Below, one piece after another: positions 1-15,404 of a stretch of 64,000 nucleotides of DNA. A model generated the notes under the pieces. It made no database searches and was not told the origin of the DNA. It saw nothing but the letters and a program-made list of their open reading frames with translations. Source of the stretch: Syngnathus acus (taxonomy: Eukaryota > Chordata > Actinopteri > Syngnathiformes > Syngnathidae); contig NC_051100.1 of assembly GCF_901709675.1 (NCBI RefSeq), positions 2,232,001 to 2,296,000 on the forward strand, written 5' to 3'. The translations under genes and the position numbers were made by a program. How positions within the stretch are numbered: the stretch's first letter is position 1; the number at the start of each line of letters is the position of its first letter.

Positions 1-180
1 TTGTAAACAACAGGAGCCCAGATACTTCCAGTTGGCAGAAAATTGATTGCCTAGCCCTGACCTGAACTGAAATCATGAAAGGCCATCAAGTAAACAACAC
101 TAGCGGTGCTTTCAGAGTTTCTGCCACCCAGAAGTAAAAATGACGTCATTGTGAAATGTCTTATGGTCAGGCCCGGTTTT

Positions 181-4061
<3,881 letters not shown>

Positions 4062-4639
4062 CACACTCTGTAGTATTGTCCTCCTCCAGGCAACCCGGTG
4101 ATGGTGCTTCTCCAGCGGGGGTCCTCGTCCACCTCCTCCGTTTGCCCCCGACTCCTTCCTCCCAGCTCGAAAGGCTCCAAAAATAACCGTTAACCCTCCC
4201 CCGTCAAACTTGACCACTTTCACCACAAACGGTCGGTCGGAGGGGGGAAACGCTTCATCGGCTCCGTGGCGTCCAACATCTGACAGCCAGGCTTTTGTCA
4301 GCCACCGATCTCGTCAAAACCTAAAAGAAAGAAAGCATCTCAGATGACGTAAAGTCGGTGAGGAAAAAAAAAAGGTTGACTTCAAACGGGATAAGGAGTT
4401 TTTGTGTGGCTAAAAAAAAACGACATATAAATCAAACGATTCGTTAAATGACGTAATGTTGTCGCACTGAAGCGAAAGCTCCTCGAGCTAGCTAATGGGG
4501 GACGGAGAACGAAACAGGAAGGAAGGAGTCCGTGGGAAGGGAAAAAAATTGGACCGTGACTGATAGTGGGCGAGAAGGCGAGCACACGATCGAGCGATTA
4601 GCGTTGCGCTCGATTAATCGTCCTTGGAATATCGCGGGG

Positions 4640-4658
4640 GATTCTGGGTAACGTAGTC
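4640..4658 (-). promoter_or_regulatory. ZNF143/STAF-like site upstream of desi2
   Basis: Read on the minus strand, this segment is ACTACGTTACCCAGAATCC, close to the ZNF143 binding motif ACTACAATTCCCAGAATGC. It lies about 580 bp above the desi2 ATG in a GC- and CpG-rich interval (about 4480-4660), a plausible housekeeping promoter. The transcription start is not visible. mtrf1l ends immediately beyond it on the same strand. Confidence 0.45.
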
Positions 4659-4837
4659 GTTTAGCCAAAAGAGCTACAAGGCAGCTAAAACATTGAAGAA
4701 CGCTGTTTTACTTGTCATTTAAGACTTTTTTCTGCATTTACATATATTTCGTCTAATGAAACACAAGGGCGTGTTATTTTTGTTTTCAGCACAAAATAAA
4801 AAAATAATAATTTGGAGCTGGAGATACAGAATATGCT

Positions 4838-4843
4838 TTTATT
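4838..4843 (-). terminator. mtrf1l polyadenylation signal
   Basis: TTTATT on the plus strand gives AATAAA on the minus strand, 76 bp after the mtrf1l stop codon. It is the first such hexamer after the stop. It places the mtrf1l 3' end within about 200 bp of the desi2 promoter. Confidence 0.55.
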
Positions 4844-4918
4844 GCATTGTAATATGAATGCTTGGACTATTAACATCATTCAACTTGGTTTGACAGTATT
4901 GGCAACTTCCATATTTAT

Positions 4919-7109
4919 TCATCCTTCCTTATGGCCGTTTTGCTCCAGAAGTTCCATGAGCTCTTCCTGGTTGGAGAATTCCCGGAGGGAGGAGTTCATC
5001 TCGTCCAGCAGATCCTCTCCCAGCAGGAACGTCTCGACGTTGTGCAGCGTCATACCGATCCGGTGATCCGTGATGCGATCCTGGGCAAAATTGTACGTAC
5101 GTATTTTCTCAGATCTTCCTTTGGTGCCAATCTGTGGAGAAAGTGCAGGGATGAAACATAACACATTTACAAACGGAGAGACAAACATACTTAAAGCAGT
5201 GTGTACCTGCACTTTGCGCTGATTATAGCGCTTGCTGGTCTCCTCCTCCAGCTTCATGCCGTAGAGTTTTGCCCGCAAAGCTTTCATGGCCTTCTCCTTG
5301 TTTTTGATCTGAGAGCGCTCCTGCTGGCACTCTGCCACAACACCTTGGACAGCAAAGAAACACTTACAGTCGGGAAGGTCATATCTTGTCAAGGGGCCAA
5401 GCTCCAGAATGTGTTTGTACCAGTGGGCAGGTGCACAATTCTGACAGCGCTGTCTGTGGTGTTGACATGTTGACCCCCCGCGCCGCTTGCCCGCTTTGTT
5501 TCGATCTTCAGGTCCTTTGGGTTTACTGTGAAGGAGATCTGAAGAGGAACACAACAAAAGAACCAGGTGGGTGACATACAAGGCATCTGACACGAGAATT
5601 CTATTTTGAGAATAATTTTATTTTGAAACGATTGATATTTTTAAAAATCATTTTCTTCCAAACTTTCTACCTCAGTGGGTTGAGGCAGCACAACCACAGT
5701 CATAGTGCTGGTGTGCATGCGGCCCTGTTTTTCCGTCTTGGGGACCCGCTGGACACGGTGAACGCCGCCTTCGAACTTCATCCTCCTGTAGCTCTGACGG
5801 CCACTGATGCTCGCCGAGGCATGGCGCAGTCCGCCTAGGCGCAAGTGAGGAACAATATTCAAGCATTTTGTACGATTTCTTACATTCATTCATATGTCCC
5901 CCCGACTGACCTATGTCACTGTTCATGTGCTCCAGGACGTCAAAGGACCAGCCGTTGTACCGAGCGAAGCCTTCATACATGTCAAACAGCTTCACACGGG
6001 GAAAAAAAAAAAAATCTAATTACCTCAATGATGTCAGCATTTTCCTGTAAGTTATGTTCCTAATATTGAAGGCCCTGGTGCCAAATGCACATCATGCCAC
6101 ACTACACATGTATTATTTTTTTAAATCAAGGCCAACCTCAGCGGTGAACAGCATGGCTTCCTGTCCGCCAACTCCCGCTGTCACTTCCAACACGAGGTCG
6201 CTCAGATCATCTTCCCCCTCTTTGATCAAAAGATGTAATATCTGAAACGGTGGGGCAGAGTGAATTAAAATGCAGCACTCGGAAAGCTTAAGTGTTATCT
6301 CACATTCTAGAACCCCCTGTAATAGAAATGAAGGGGCCAGAACTAAACTATACTTGACTTCTGATTTCAAAACTGGTATACATGGAATTTAAATGTAATG
6401 GTTATGTTAGGATGCCTCCACATTCTGTGTGGCTCACAAAGTTGCAAATAAAATCCTAAATTACAGGAAAAACATGTTTTTTTTTTTATTATAGAAGAAA
6501 ACAGTTAATTAACTACCGTCTGCCTAAGGTCACTGATGTTTTGCAAACAGGCTTCCCTCTCCTGCTCAGCCAGTTCTCGTAGATCTTCATCTGTGGGAAC
6601 ACCCATCATCATACAATGGCTTTCTCACTTCCCGAGAAGACGGTCTCACCATTGAGAAGCTCCTCCGTCTCGCTCATCTCCTTCTGCTTGATATCCAACT
6701 CCCTGATGGTCTGAATGAGGGGAGCCAGGAGGGCCACTTTGGTCCTCTTGGCTCTCAGCTCCTCCGCACTGCTCTGCTCCTGCGCATCACTGTTGACCAC
6801 TCTCAAGCAGTCACTATACTCCGAGTCTATCTTTTTCAGGTAGTCCAGCAGTGACGTCCTGGAGAATAGTTCATCGAGGGATAATAACTTGGCTACCTTC
6901 AGCCGGCTGGTAGTGTGAAAAGTTCTTGCGGTTCTGATGCAATGATTATGAAACCTAGCATATGTAATTACACTTGAATGATTTCTAAACGCACACGTGA
7001 GCAAGTTAAAGGCAGACTTCTTTTGTTTAGGTAGAAGGTGAATAGCTATTCTGGAAAACATGACTGAATGATTGGTGTCTCTACTCCATATCAGAAACAG
7101 TCCCTTCAA
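4919..7109 (-). CDS. mtrf1l: MTRF1L, mitochondrial translational release factor 1-like (mtRF1a)
   Basis: Eight coding exons, minus strand: 7109-6650, 6590-6517, 6241-6137, 5989-5911, 5834-5671, 5538-5421, 5343-5207 and 5131-4919. They join in frame to 449 aa. The first 70-80 residues are basic and rich in Ser and Arg, as in a mitochondrial presequence. Then come the RF1 N-terminal and PCRF domains ([11 protein letters not shown]), the codon-recognition loop [10 protein letters not shown] with the RF1-type PxT tripeptide (Pro271-Lys-Thr273), and the catalytic loop [16 protein letters not shown] with Gly315-Gly316-Gln317. [11 protein letters not shown] and [15 protein letters not shown] fit MTRF1L better than the paralogue MTRF1. 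The protein releases nascent peptides at UAA/UAG codons in the mitochondrial matrix (family knowledge). The initiator may instead be Met17 (ATG at 7061), which would leave [10 protein letters not shown] as the start of the targeting peptide. Confidence 0.94.
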
Positions 7110-8276
7110 TCAGGATTCTGTGCATTCTTTGCAGTAAGTAGAATAGCGGCAGAACATTCAATAAATAAAGTTGCACATTAAGAGAACAAAATACAGAATG
7201 GCGTGCTGGCATTGTCAAAGAGAACGTGCTACAAACTGCAGATAAACGAGCAATTTAGGGAAAAAAAGGAACGTTTAAATTTCGATATAGGTCACCGGAG
7301 ATTGTGATAGTTCATGACGATGATGCAAATTTCTTTCGTACATGTTCCAGACTGACAAGCTTCGTTCAAAAATTCAAAACACCCCCTTGCAGAAGGGCGC
7401 AGCCATATTGAAAACTAGGCGCATGCGCCGTAGTAACATTCTCTTTGATCGAGAAAAAAATACTATCCAATCTTGTTCTAAAAATAAAATTGCATCGTCG
7501 AGAACAACTTCTACAATTGTTTTATTTTTTAATTTCTTGTTTTTTGTCGCTCGCATTGCTGCCCTCGGCTGCCAACTAAGAGTAAGGTAATGTTTAAATC
7601 AACTAACTACAAGTTCTATAGATTCTTACCAAATTGTACCTACAGACGATAATGCAACACACTATAATTATTAAAAGATTTTCTAAATGTTTTGTAACTG
7701 AGGTTCACCCTCAATAAAGACGTAACATTTCTTATTTTCATTCCAAATGAAATTTTTTTTCAATTTTCCTCCTTTGTCCCCCTTTTCATTGTACTCTTTG
7801 TTCTGAACGAATGGTTTCTTGTATTGATTGTTATATGATATTTATATTTGTTAAATGTTTCATCTTAACAGAAACGGTATCTTGCAGAGTAACTGCCCAC
7901 TGCGCATGCTCCGTAAAATTTCGCCGGCCTTCGTAAGCCCGCTTCCACGCGTCGCTCTCTATTGGTTCTTGTTTTAAAAGGCGAAGCAACCGCGCTTCGC
8001 CGCGCATGCGCGGGTTACCATCCTTCTCCTATTTCCGCCCCCGCGCACTTCCGCCGCCGTTGATTGGCCGTCGATTTAAATGGTGAACCGCCCGCTCCTC
8101 TTTGAATGTTTTTGCGCCTTCTCGCCGCAGACTTCGAAACGGAAAGGCGATGAGAAGACGACTTTTATGAGCACTGAACCTCTTCTAATTATTATTTTAA
8201 TACACTAAAACGCAGCCGACCAACGAACTGAGCAGCAACGAAGACAAGCTGTGCGGAAACTGGAAGAAACGTTCAG
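7110..8276. promoter_or_regulatory. Divergent mtrf1l/fbxo5 promoter interval with E2F, CCAAT and CHR-like sites
   Basis: This is the roughly 1 kb gap between two divergently transcribed genes. Its fbxo5-proximal part is CpG-rich. It contains E2F-like TTTCGCCGG (7919-7927), two ATTGG inverted CCAAT boxes (7961-7965 and 8063-8067), ATTTCCGCCC (8031-8040), a CHR-type TTTGAA (8101-8106) and TTTGCGCC (8111-8118). A non-coding fbxo5 first exon probably starts near 8115-8150 and ends at 8276, before the donor GTAAGT. CCAAT plus CHR plus E2F is the known architecture of cell-cycle genes, and Emi1 is a known E2F target. Actual factor binding is inferred. Confidence 0.6.
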
Positions 8277-8990
8277 GTAAGTCGACTTAGTTCTCATCTA
8301 CTACAACGTGTGTGTCAAGTCATGCAACGAAAACCATCGATACGTTGGAGTAAATTCTTCTGACCATAAAGCCAATAATGTGATTTTATTGTAGTTTATG
8401 CCCCTCAAGGATGTATTTGATAAGACTGTACGTTATTTTTAGTCTCTTAATGTGTGCCTATTGATTGAGTCAGTTTCGCTCCGAAATGGCTGGCACCCGC
8501 CAAATCTCTATCGCGTCAAAATGGTTACGGTCGAAATTGTAACAAAAGAATGGATGACCACTTTCAATACAGGCTGTGTCAACAACTTGGTATCAATCTA
8601 TTGTTAGTTGCCAATTTATACATGTTTGAGGTAGCTGAGTTAGCTTGCCTACAACCTGTTTGGGGGGTTAACCACCTCATGCTCGGTCTGCGTACAGAAA
8701 AATCAACCTTAGCTTAGCTTAGAAAAGAGACTATCCGTCTAGCAATTACATACTACTTTCATAACTTGTACTTATAATCGTTTATGTTTCCCCATGCACT
8801 GAGCTGCAGGACATTCAGAACTAGAACAAAAGCACAAAAGTTTCTTTGCTTTTATGAAATGTGATCTGTTAGCAAATCATACCCAAAGGAAAAGAGTAAA
8901 TTCCTTTTGCCCCTGAAACTGAATAATCTTTTCGCATTTTAAGTGACATTTTGAAATTCTAAGTTTCAACCCTCGCTTTTGTGTCTACAG
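8277..8990 (+). other. fbxo5 intron 1 (5' UTR intron)
   Basis: The intron is bounded by the donor CAG|GTAAGT at 8276/8277 and the acceptor TCTACAG ending at 8990. I see no gene or mobile element inside it. Confidence 0.7.
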
Positions 8991-9019
8991 TTTGTGTGCT
9001 CAACCGTGCGGAAGCCAAC

Positions 9020-11689
9020 ATGAAGTGCCCGCGATACGACATGGCTAAGGCCAAACCCAAGCCCAACGTTGAGATGGGTTCTCCAGAGAAGCCCTCAGGC
9101 CTCCATGGAAAAGATTCACCTATCAAGGATCCCCTCCCCCTCAAGCCCCTTGCTGAAAAGGTGTCCAAAGTGTTGTTCCCGCATAACAACTCTCTCGGCG
9201 TGGCCCAAGACAAAGAGAACCAGACCGCCAAAGAGCTCGAGAATACCTTTGACGAGTCGCTAGAGGACAGCGGCTACTTGTCCCTGTACAACAGCCATTT
9301 TGAGGAAGGTGTAAGTCGCAGTCAGGAAAAAAAATCGACATTCTTAATGCCCCTCCCACCTCCAACTGTGACACCAAAACAGTCCCCCCGACGTGAAGAG
9401 AACATAGTTTCTGGTTGCCCCGCGTTCTTGGGGATTGCTTCCACACCTGTGGACTCCTACAGGCGGAAACCAGTCACGTACTCCTTGTCTTCCACCCCCT
9501 TGGACCACTACGACAGCACCAACCTGCCCATTGTCAAGTTTCAGCAGGCAGCGTGTCAAGAGCTCGCCAAGAGTTACAGCAAGAATAAGAGGTACTGAAT
9601 TGGGAGCTAATTGCCCAAGTAATTGATGCCCCGGTGTATTAAATGGGTCCCTATTATCAATAGATGCTGTAAGATGTCAGCAAATCACTAATTTTACATA
9701 AGACAGGGCAAGGAGCGGTCTTTAATCAAGCTCTTTCCTTGGTAGCAAGAGCCATAAGATAGTGATTGGTGCATTACTTTTATGGTAGGGTTAGAGTTTG
9801 ACCTGTGCAAAACAATGGAGGTTGGCTTCTGAAAAATGTTGGAAGTTTGCCATCTTTAATCATTTTGTTGCTGTTGTTCGTCATCCAGCTCAGTGACCTA
9901 GTGGTAGAGTGTCCGCCCTGAGACTGGAAGGTTGTGGGTTCAAACCCCGGCCGGGTCATACCAAAGACTATAAAAATGGGACCCATTGCCTCCCTGCTTG
10001 GCACTCAGCATTAAGGGTTGGAATTGGGGGGTTAGATCACCAAATGATTCCCGAGCGCGGCACCGCTGCTGCTCACTGCTCCCCTCTCCCCCAGGGGATG
10101 GATTAAAATCACATGGGGATGGGTTAAATGCAGAAGACAAATTTCACCACACCCAGATGTGTGTGTGACAATCATTGGGACTTTAATCTCAGGTACGACT
10201 GGAGCGTCATCTCCAAGGTGGCCGAGGATCATCTGCTGCACCAGGTGATCGGCGGCCGCATGGGCCTCGAGTTCGTGGATGTGTTCTCGTCCCTTCTGTC
10301 CAAGAATATGAGAATCATCCTGGCCAACATCCTGGCCTTGCTGGGAGACATGGACCTCATCAGGTAGAAGCACAAAGGAGTTGTTTTCTGGCGGACATCG
10401 GGTTTCTGAGGCCGTATGATATCAACACCGTTTGTTTGCCCGCCCGCAGTTGCAAGAAGGTGAGCAGAACGTGGCGGAAGATTATACGCGAAGATAGCGC
10501 TGCTCTGCAGAGGTGCCGGCAAGCCGAAAAGGTTCTTCAGGTGAGTGCGTGCACATACAAGCACTGTTAAAAATCAAAAATCATATTCCTTCCATTCATG
10601 GCTACTAAAAAGCTTCCATAATAGGTAATTAAAGACACAAAAGTAATTTAAAAAATGCCCATTTTTCTTCTCCCCCCCACTTCATTTTAGGAGTCGTTAA
10701 GCTCTGTGACGCTGAAGAGTTCCGATCTCACGAGGGATGTGGTCGTATCCCGGATGGTTCTGTCCTGCGTGCAAAAAGTGGCCTCTCCAAACACGCCATC
10801 ATCAGCAACCGCATCCTCTGTCAGCAGACGGAGCGCCACTGTACAGAAAAACAACCAATCAAATTCGCAGTGTTCTCGCTTCAACGAGTACATTCAGGTC
10901 AGTTCCCTGCTATGGATTTGAAAGCAGACCAAATTATTGGGGCAAAGAGACCTCGTAGTAAACAAAATGGAATACCAAAAATGATTCTAATTCCTAAATG
11001 GATTTTTTTGGGGGGGGGTGAACAGATTGAATTGAATCTTAAACTCTGTTTTTAAAAATTGCATTGCACAATATTTGTACAGTCACAAAATTTCAGGCTC
11101 AGTCCAAATACTTCCGATTTGGACCGAGAGACAACAGTACACTGAGTACATTGCTGCTAATAGTGATTCCAGAACTGCGAGTAATTACGCGTAGATGCCA
11201 CTAGAGGGCGGTAAAACTATATTTATTTTCTGTATGACTAAGCTCCTTGAGTAAACGTACCTTCCTTCATTAAAACCAAAGTCATATTTTGGTTCAAATA
11301 TTCTTTAGCTCATAAAGCCTCTTGAATTAAAGCTTAGTCCACATTTTAATGACAATGATTTCTTTTCTCAGGCAGTGCTTCCTAACATGGTTTGAACTGC
11401 CGTACTTTCCCATCTCTTCCTTCAGGCTGCCAGCACCTTGAAGCAGCACCAGTCCCTGCGGCCGTGCAAGCAGTGCGGCTCGCCCGCCATACACTCACCT
11501 GACGCCCAGCGAGCCACGTGCATGCGGCCCTCCTGCCAGTTTGACTTTTGCACCCGCTGCCAGGAAGCCTTCCACGGCGCCGCCCCTTGTCGTGTGGTGC
11601 AGTGCCGCTCTCGCTTCTCACCTTCCGGCAGCGCCCATTCCCTCCTTCCTGGCAGCGCACAGAGCAAGAGGAACATCAGGAGGTTGTGA
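9020..11689 (+). CDS. fbxo5: FBXO5 / Emi1, F-box inhibitor of the anaphase-promoting complex
   Basis: Five coding exons: 9020-9591, 10193-10363, 10450-10540, 10691-10897 and 11426-11689. They join in frame to 434 aa. The first coding exon starts at 8991 after TCTACAG, and the first in-frame ATG is at 9020. A KEN box (residues 65-67) and a beta-TrCP-type degron DSGYLS (83-88) lie in the N-terminal half. An F-box-like segment (about 205-250, GRMGLEFVDVFSSLL) follows. The zinc-binding IBR-like region has Cys361, 364, 379, 384, 389, 392, His397 and Cys402. The chain ends in the RRL tail (RL tail) that docks on APC/C. Emi1 blocks APC/C-Cdh1/Cdc20 in S and G2 phase and is destroyed through SCF-betaTrCP at mitosis (established). 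Intron 2 carries a SINE whose 3' end touches the exon-3 acceptor. The APC/C scaffold gene anapc1 lies about 11 kb downstream. Confidence 0.95.
9888..10189 (+). mobile_element. tRNA-derived SINE (teleost AFC/HpaI-like) in fbxo5 intron 2
   Basis: The head is tRNA-like, with an A box around GACCTAGTGGTAGAGTG and a B box GGTTCAAACCCC near 9940-9952. The body contains the block typical of widespread fish SINEs (GCTGCTCACTGCTCCC, GGGATGGGTTAAATGCAGA, GACAAATTTCACCACAC, TGTGTGTGACAATCATTGG) and ends ...GGGACTTTAA. It lies in the same orientation as the gene. The tRNA part is a SINE head, not a functional tRNA gene. The element ends 3 bp before the acceptor CAG|G of fbxo5 exon 3. No clear target duplication was found. 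Confidence 0.85.
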
Positions 11690-12040
11690 TGAGGTTAGAG
11701 GTGATTTTTCTTTTGTCTCCTCTTGCCAAAGTAGAGGGATTTCCAAAAAGTTGTTTCTAAATGAGTTGGTGGTTAAAAACAATGCATTCTGAGCACACCT
11801 GTGGATGGCACCACTTGTTCTCCAAAGCATCCTGGACAATCAGCCGATTGGCGTTGTTATTCCAGCACATGCTGCTGCTGTTGGTGAACGCAAAACATCT
11901 TGACCAAAAAAAAGATGACTGAAGAAAATTGTGACACTTTAAAGTTGGACATTTTAATAATGTTTTATATTGATTGTAAATATTTAGAGTTTTTTCTATA
12001 TATATATATATATATATATAAATGGAGCAAGTTTGTTTTA

Positions 12041-12046
12041 AATAAA
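12041..12046 (+). terminator. fbxo5 polyadenylation signal
   Basis: AATAAA lies 352 bp after the fbxo5 stop, just beyond a (TA)n run at about 11996-12020. It is the first clear hexamer on the plus strand after the stop codon. Confidence 0.5.
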
Positions 12047-12059
12047 TGTTCACCTGAAA

Positions 12060-14780
12060 AATTGTAAATATTTATATACTGTTTGTATTGCCATTTCCTC
12101 ATAAAAGTTTTACAAAACTTCTTGTTTGCCTGTCTTTCATTATGTTAAAGACTTGGAATTTGTTTGAAACATTGCATAACCTTTCTGGTGATCCAGTCAA
12201 CTAATTGGCTATGATAGAACTAATCTCATTTGGGCTGAAACTTATACAGTCAAAACTTTGCTCTTATTGTGTTTATAAAAGTAAACGAGCAAGTTGGGAT
12301 GACTTCAAGTGTCAAATTAAATCTTTTATTTTCTGACTGGAGAGAAAATCTTCACTTCCATTTGGCCTGAGTCATTCATTCAAATGGTAGTGAGGAGGTA
12401 ACAATTTTCCTATCTAGGACCGTTTTAGAATTCAAGGAACAATAGAAATAGTTTACATTTGCTTGTTTTGGGGGTACAGAACCAGCTGTCACAAAATATG
12501 TTGATTTATATACCATTGTGAATACACCCCATATTGTGCCCATTTCTGGACTGGAAGGGTTTTCCATGTACTATTTCCCCGAAAGTTACAAGTTTAAAAA
12601 ACGTCAGTGTTGTTGATGTCAAAGTGGAGGCTGCTGATGAATTGCCACTGTGGCCTTTTAGTCCCTCTGCAACTGGGTATCATTTATCTGCCCGTGTTAT
12701 TGATCGCCTGCTGCACTGACTCACACAAAGTGCCCTGTGTGTGTGCTAATAAATAGGCTCGTCCTCAAATTTCCTACAATCACAATTTTTACATTTTTAA
12801 GAGAATTTAAGAGACACTAAATAATTCTTTAAAAAAAAAAGTGGTTTCAACCTTATTCTCATTCATACTTGAAGTTTACACAAAAAATATTTAACTGCCA
12901 TTTGCTCCATTTATCATAATGCAAAATGCCATGAATGAGTTTATGAAATTAGCATAAACAGCTAGTTGCACTTATAAGTCTTTGAACAGACTGTATATGT
13001 GATCACAAATAATAGCAACACATTCAGACAGAGCTCAGCATACAATACAGGAAGGCATAGATTCTTTATCATATTGTCTGCAGCAGTCTATGTTTTATAC
13101 TAGTGGCCAAGCCACACATCAGATGAGCAGCACAATGCCCATTGAGTATTCATGATGCACAAACTGTTTAAAACTTTACATTCTTTTTAATTGTGTGATT
13201 GTTTTTGTAAAGTGTAATACTGTAGAAAGCCATTTGGAAAATGCTGTAGTTTTTCTTTTTTTTTTTTGGGGGGAGTTGTTGGCGAAACTGACTCACGTGG
13301 TTTTGAACAGCTCGAGCCCTCTCTCTGTTGTCTATTTTTACCCTGTTTGGTCCATTAAGATCATCAGTGATGAGTTGATGAGTAGAGCCACTCCACATAA
13401 CAGACAGTAATTACATATGTACTGAAAAGCGGGCACACGTATGCACACACAACATATGGATAAATAATGACAGCCACACAAAACAGAGGACATTATCAAC
13501 AATTTTGATTTGTTCTCAGAAAAAAGCATAAATCGTGAGGCTTTATTTTTCCCCAAAGCCTCCTTAATTTTTAAAGTATAAATCATGTGTTGACAAACTA
13601 CACAATTGATTTTAAAATATAGCCGCCCTATAGTATCGATCGTATTTTTCAATTTTTTTTGATTGTGCCGAGTCAGCAGAAATCAATCGCGCGTCCATTA
13701 TAGGAGGGACGCTTCGGCTGGTTGCAATTATCGAAACAAGTCAGCGTGCGGCCCTGCAGAACGTTCCTTGTTGACATTTATGAGTCAAATAGTTGCTTCC
13801 ATGTGACACTTCTAAACAAAATGAGTCACAAAAACACTGCGGAGGAATCATTTGGCTCGTCTCGCAGCAAAAGGAAAATGTGGGCACATCCGGCTTGACA
13901 TTCTTGTCATTATGACCTCATTTGGATACATGGCCTAAGTACATCGACCATAAATACGTATCCGGTTTATTGTTTTATATTAATTGAATAATACAGCAAT
14001 GTTATTTGTTGGATACAGTACAAATTGTTCATTGAACAAACTCAACAAATGAGGTGATTTCACTCCAAATAATATTGCATTTTTTAAAATGATGATTTTG
14101 CTGTGATTATGATTTCTTTTGAAATGCTATATGTATGTCCGAATCAAAATTGAACTTTGACTTTTTTCTTGTACATTTCATGATATTGACTTTTCGAATG
14201 ATGTTTTGATTTTTTTTTTTTTGGGGTGTAGTATTTTGGCATTTTGTCTGGTGAAATTTCTCTTTTTCTCCCCAGTGGTGGTGAAACAATGAGGCAGACC
14301 AAAGGACTCAGCGTTGAAAAATAAAAGGGACATCTTTTATTTGGTGAGTGGCGCACATACTACATACTGTACATACGTTACTTAGTACATGTTGGTAGTC
14401 GTCGTCATGATATTATGCTATAGGCAGTTCCATGCATGGTTAGGACTGTGTTTGCTCTACAAGTGCAATAGTAGAAAGTGATTAAATGCATCTGGGGTCC
14501 ATCGGAAAATCAATCGCGTTATTTCTTTGCCTCCTCAGCATCAGTACGTTAGCCAATCGGATATAGTTGGAATTGAATAAAGGTATTTCCATTCATAATG
14601 TGAACAAAATGGTTGACCAATATGTTCCAAGAAAACGGGTTACTTGGAATTCTGGGGAAGTCTTAAAAGTCAAAATATGATGTTGTTTCAATCTCTGCAG
14701 TTTCACATAACTGCAAGTGGGATTGGCCCAAATTGTTTAGTTTCAAGTAAATAACTGCCAAATGCAAAGTTGTCAGTAGG
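12060..14780. other. Convergent fbxo5-vip intergenic region, no gene seen
   Basis: AT-rich DNA between the 3' ends of two convergent genes. Open frames here are short and show no recognisable protein. It contains A/T runs (about 12830-12840, 13258-13269 and 14210-14222) and nothing else I can name. Confidence 0.6.
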
Positions 14781-14782
14781 TA

Positions 14783-14788
14783 TTTATT
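14783..14788 (-). terminator. Possible vip polyadenylation signal
   Basis: TTTATT on the plus strand (AATAAA on minus) lies about 620 bp beyond the vip stop. If it is used, the vip 3' UTR includes the repeat at 14912-15268. Confidence 0.35.
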
Positions 14789-14911
14789 GGGGAAGAAAGT
14801 GTAGATATTAAATGTTTAGTTGTTGCTATTTAAAAGAAAAGTTCTGGGGCAATTTTGTGTCAATGTTCATGTGTGAAAGCATTAATAAAAGATAAAAATT
14901 GTAAACATATA

Positions 14912-15268
14912 TACAGTGCTTAACAAATGTATTAGACCACCACCCAATGTATTACAATTTTTTTTTGGTAGGTAGGTTTCTGTAACGTTGCTCACCGATA
15001 CAGCACATGTAAAAAGTTTACACACCCCTATTCAAATGGCAAATTTTGGTGATATAAAAATATTGAGACCAAGATTAATCCAAAATTTTGCGCAAATGCA
15101 GAATGCTTTTTGGGAACATTGATGATTGATGGGAATTATTATTAGCTCCAAATATAAATCAGTATTGGCATAAAACTTCATTTTAAAATGATGGAAAGAA
15201 TCCACGTCAAAACTTTTCTTCATCTGTTTTTTTTTAAATGCCTGGTGGTCTAATACGTGTGTTAAGTG
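14912..15268. mobile_element. Degenerate MITE-like DNA transposon relic downstream of vip
   Basis: The left edge CAGTGCTTAACAAATGTATT with AGACCACC is mirrored by GGTCTAATACGTGTGTTAAG at about 15246-15265, a decayed terminal inverted repeat of roughly 30 bp. A TA precedes the left end. The inner part (from about 15007) has GTTTACACACCCCTATTCAA, which matches a second copy near 29490. The edges and family are uncertain. Confidence 0.5.
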
Positions 15269-15404
15269 AGGAAAACTAGATAAGAACCACACTGGACGCG
15301 TGTCTTCCTTGCTGGGCTCTTTGGGTGAATGCTGCAGTTTTTGTTGTTGTTGTTGCTGGAACGGATATTTTCGCCACATTGACTCCAGACGTCGGGACCT
15401 CTTC

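Noticed and set aside
9905-9960. tRNA-like sequence with A and B boxes
   Set aside because: It is the head of a SINE; there is no complete cloverleaf and the body continues into the SINE tail.
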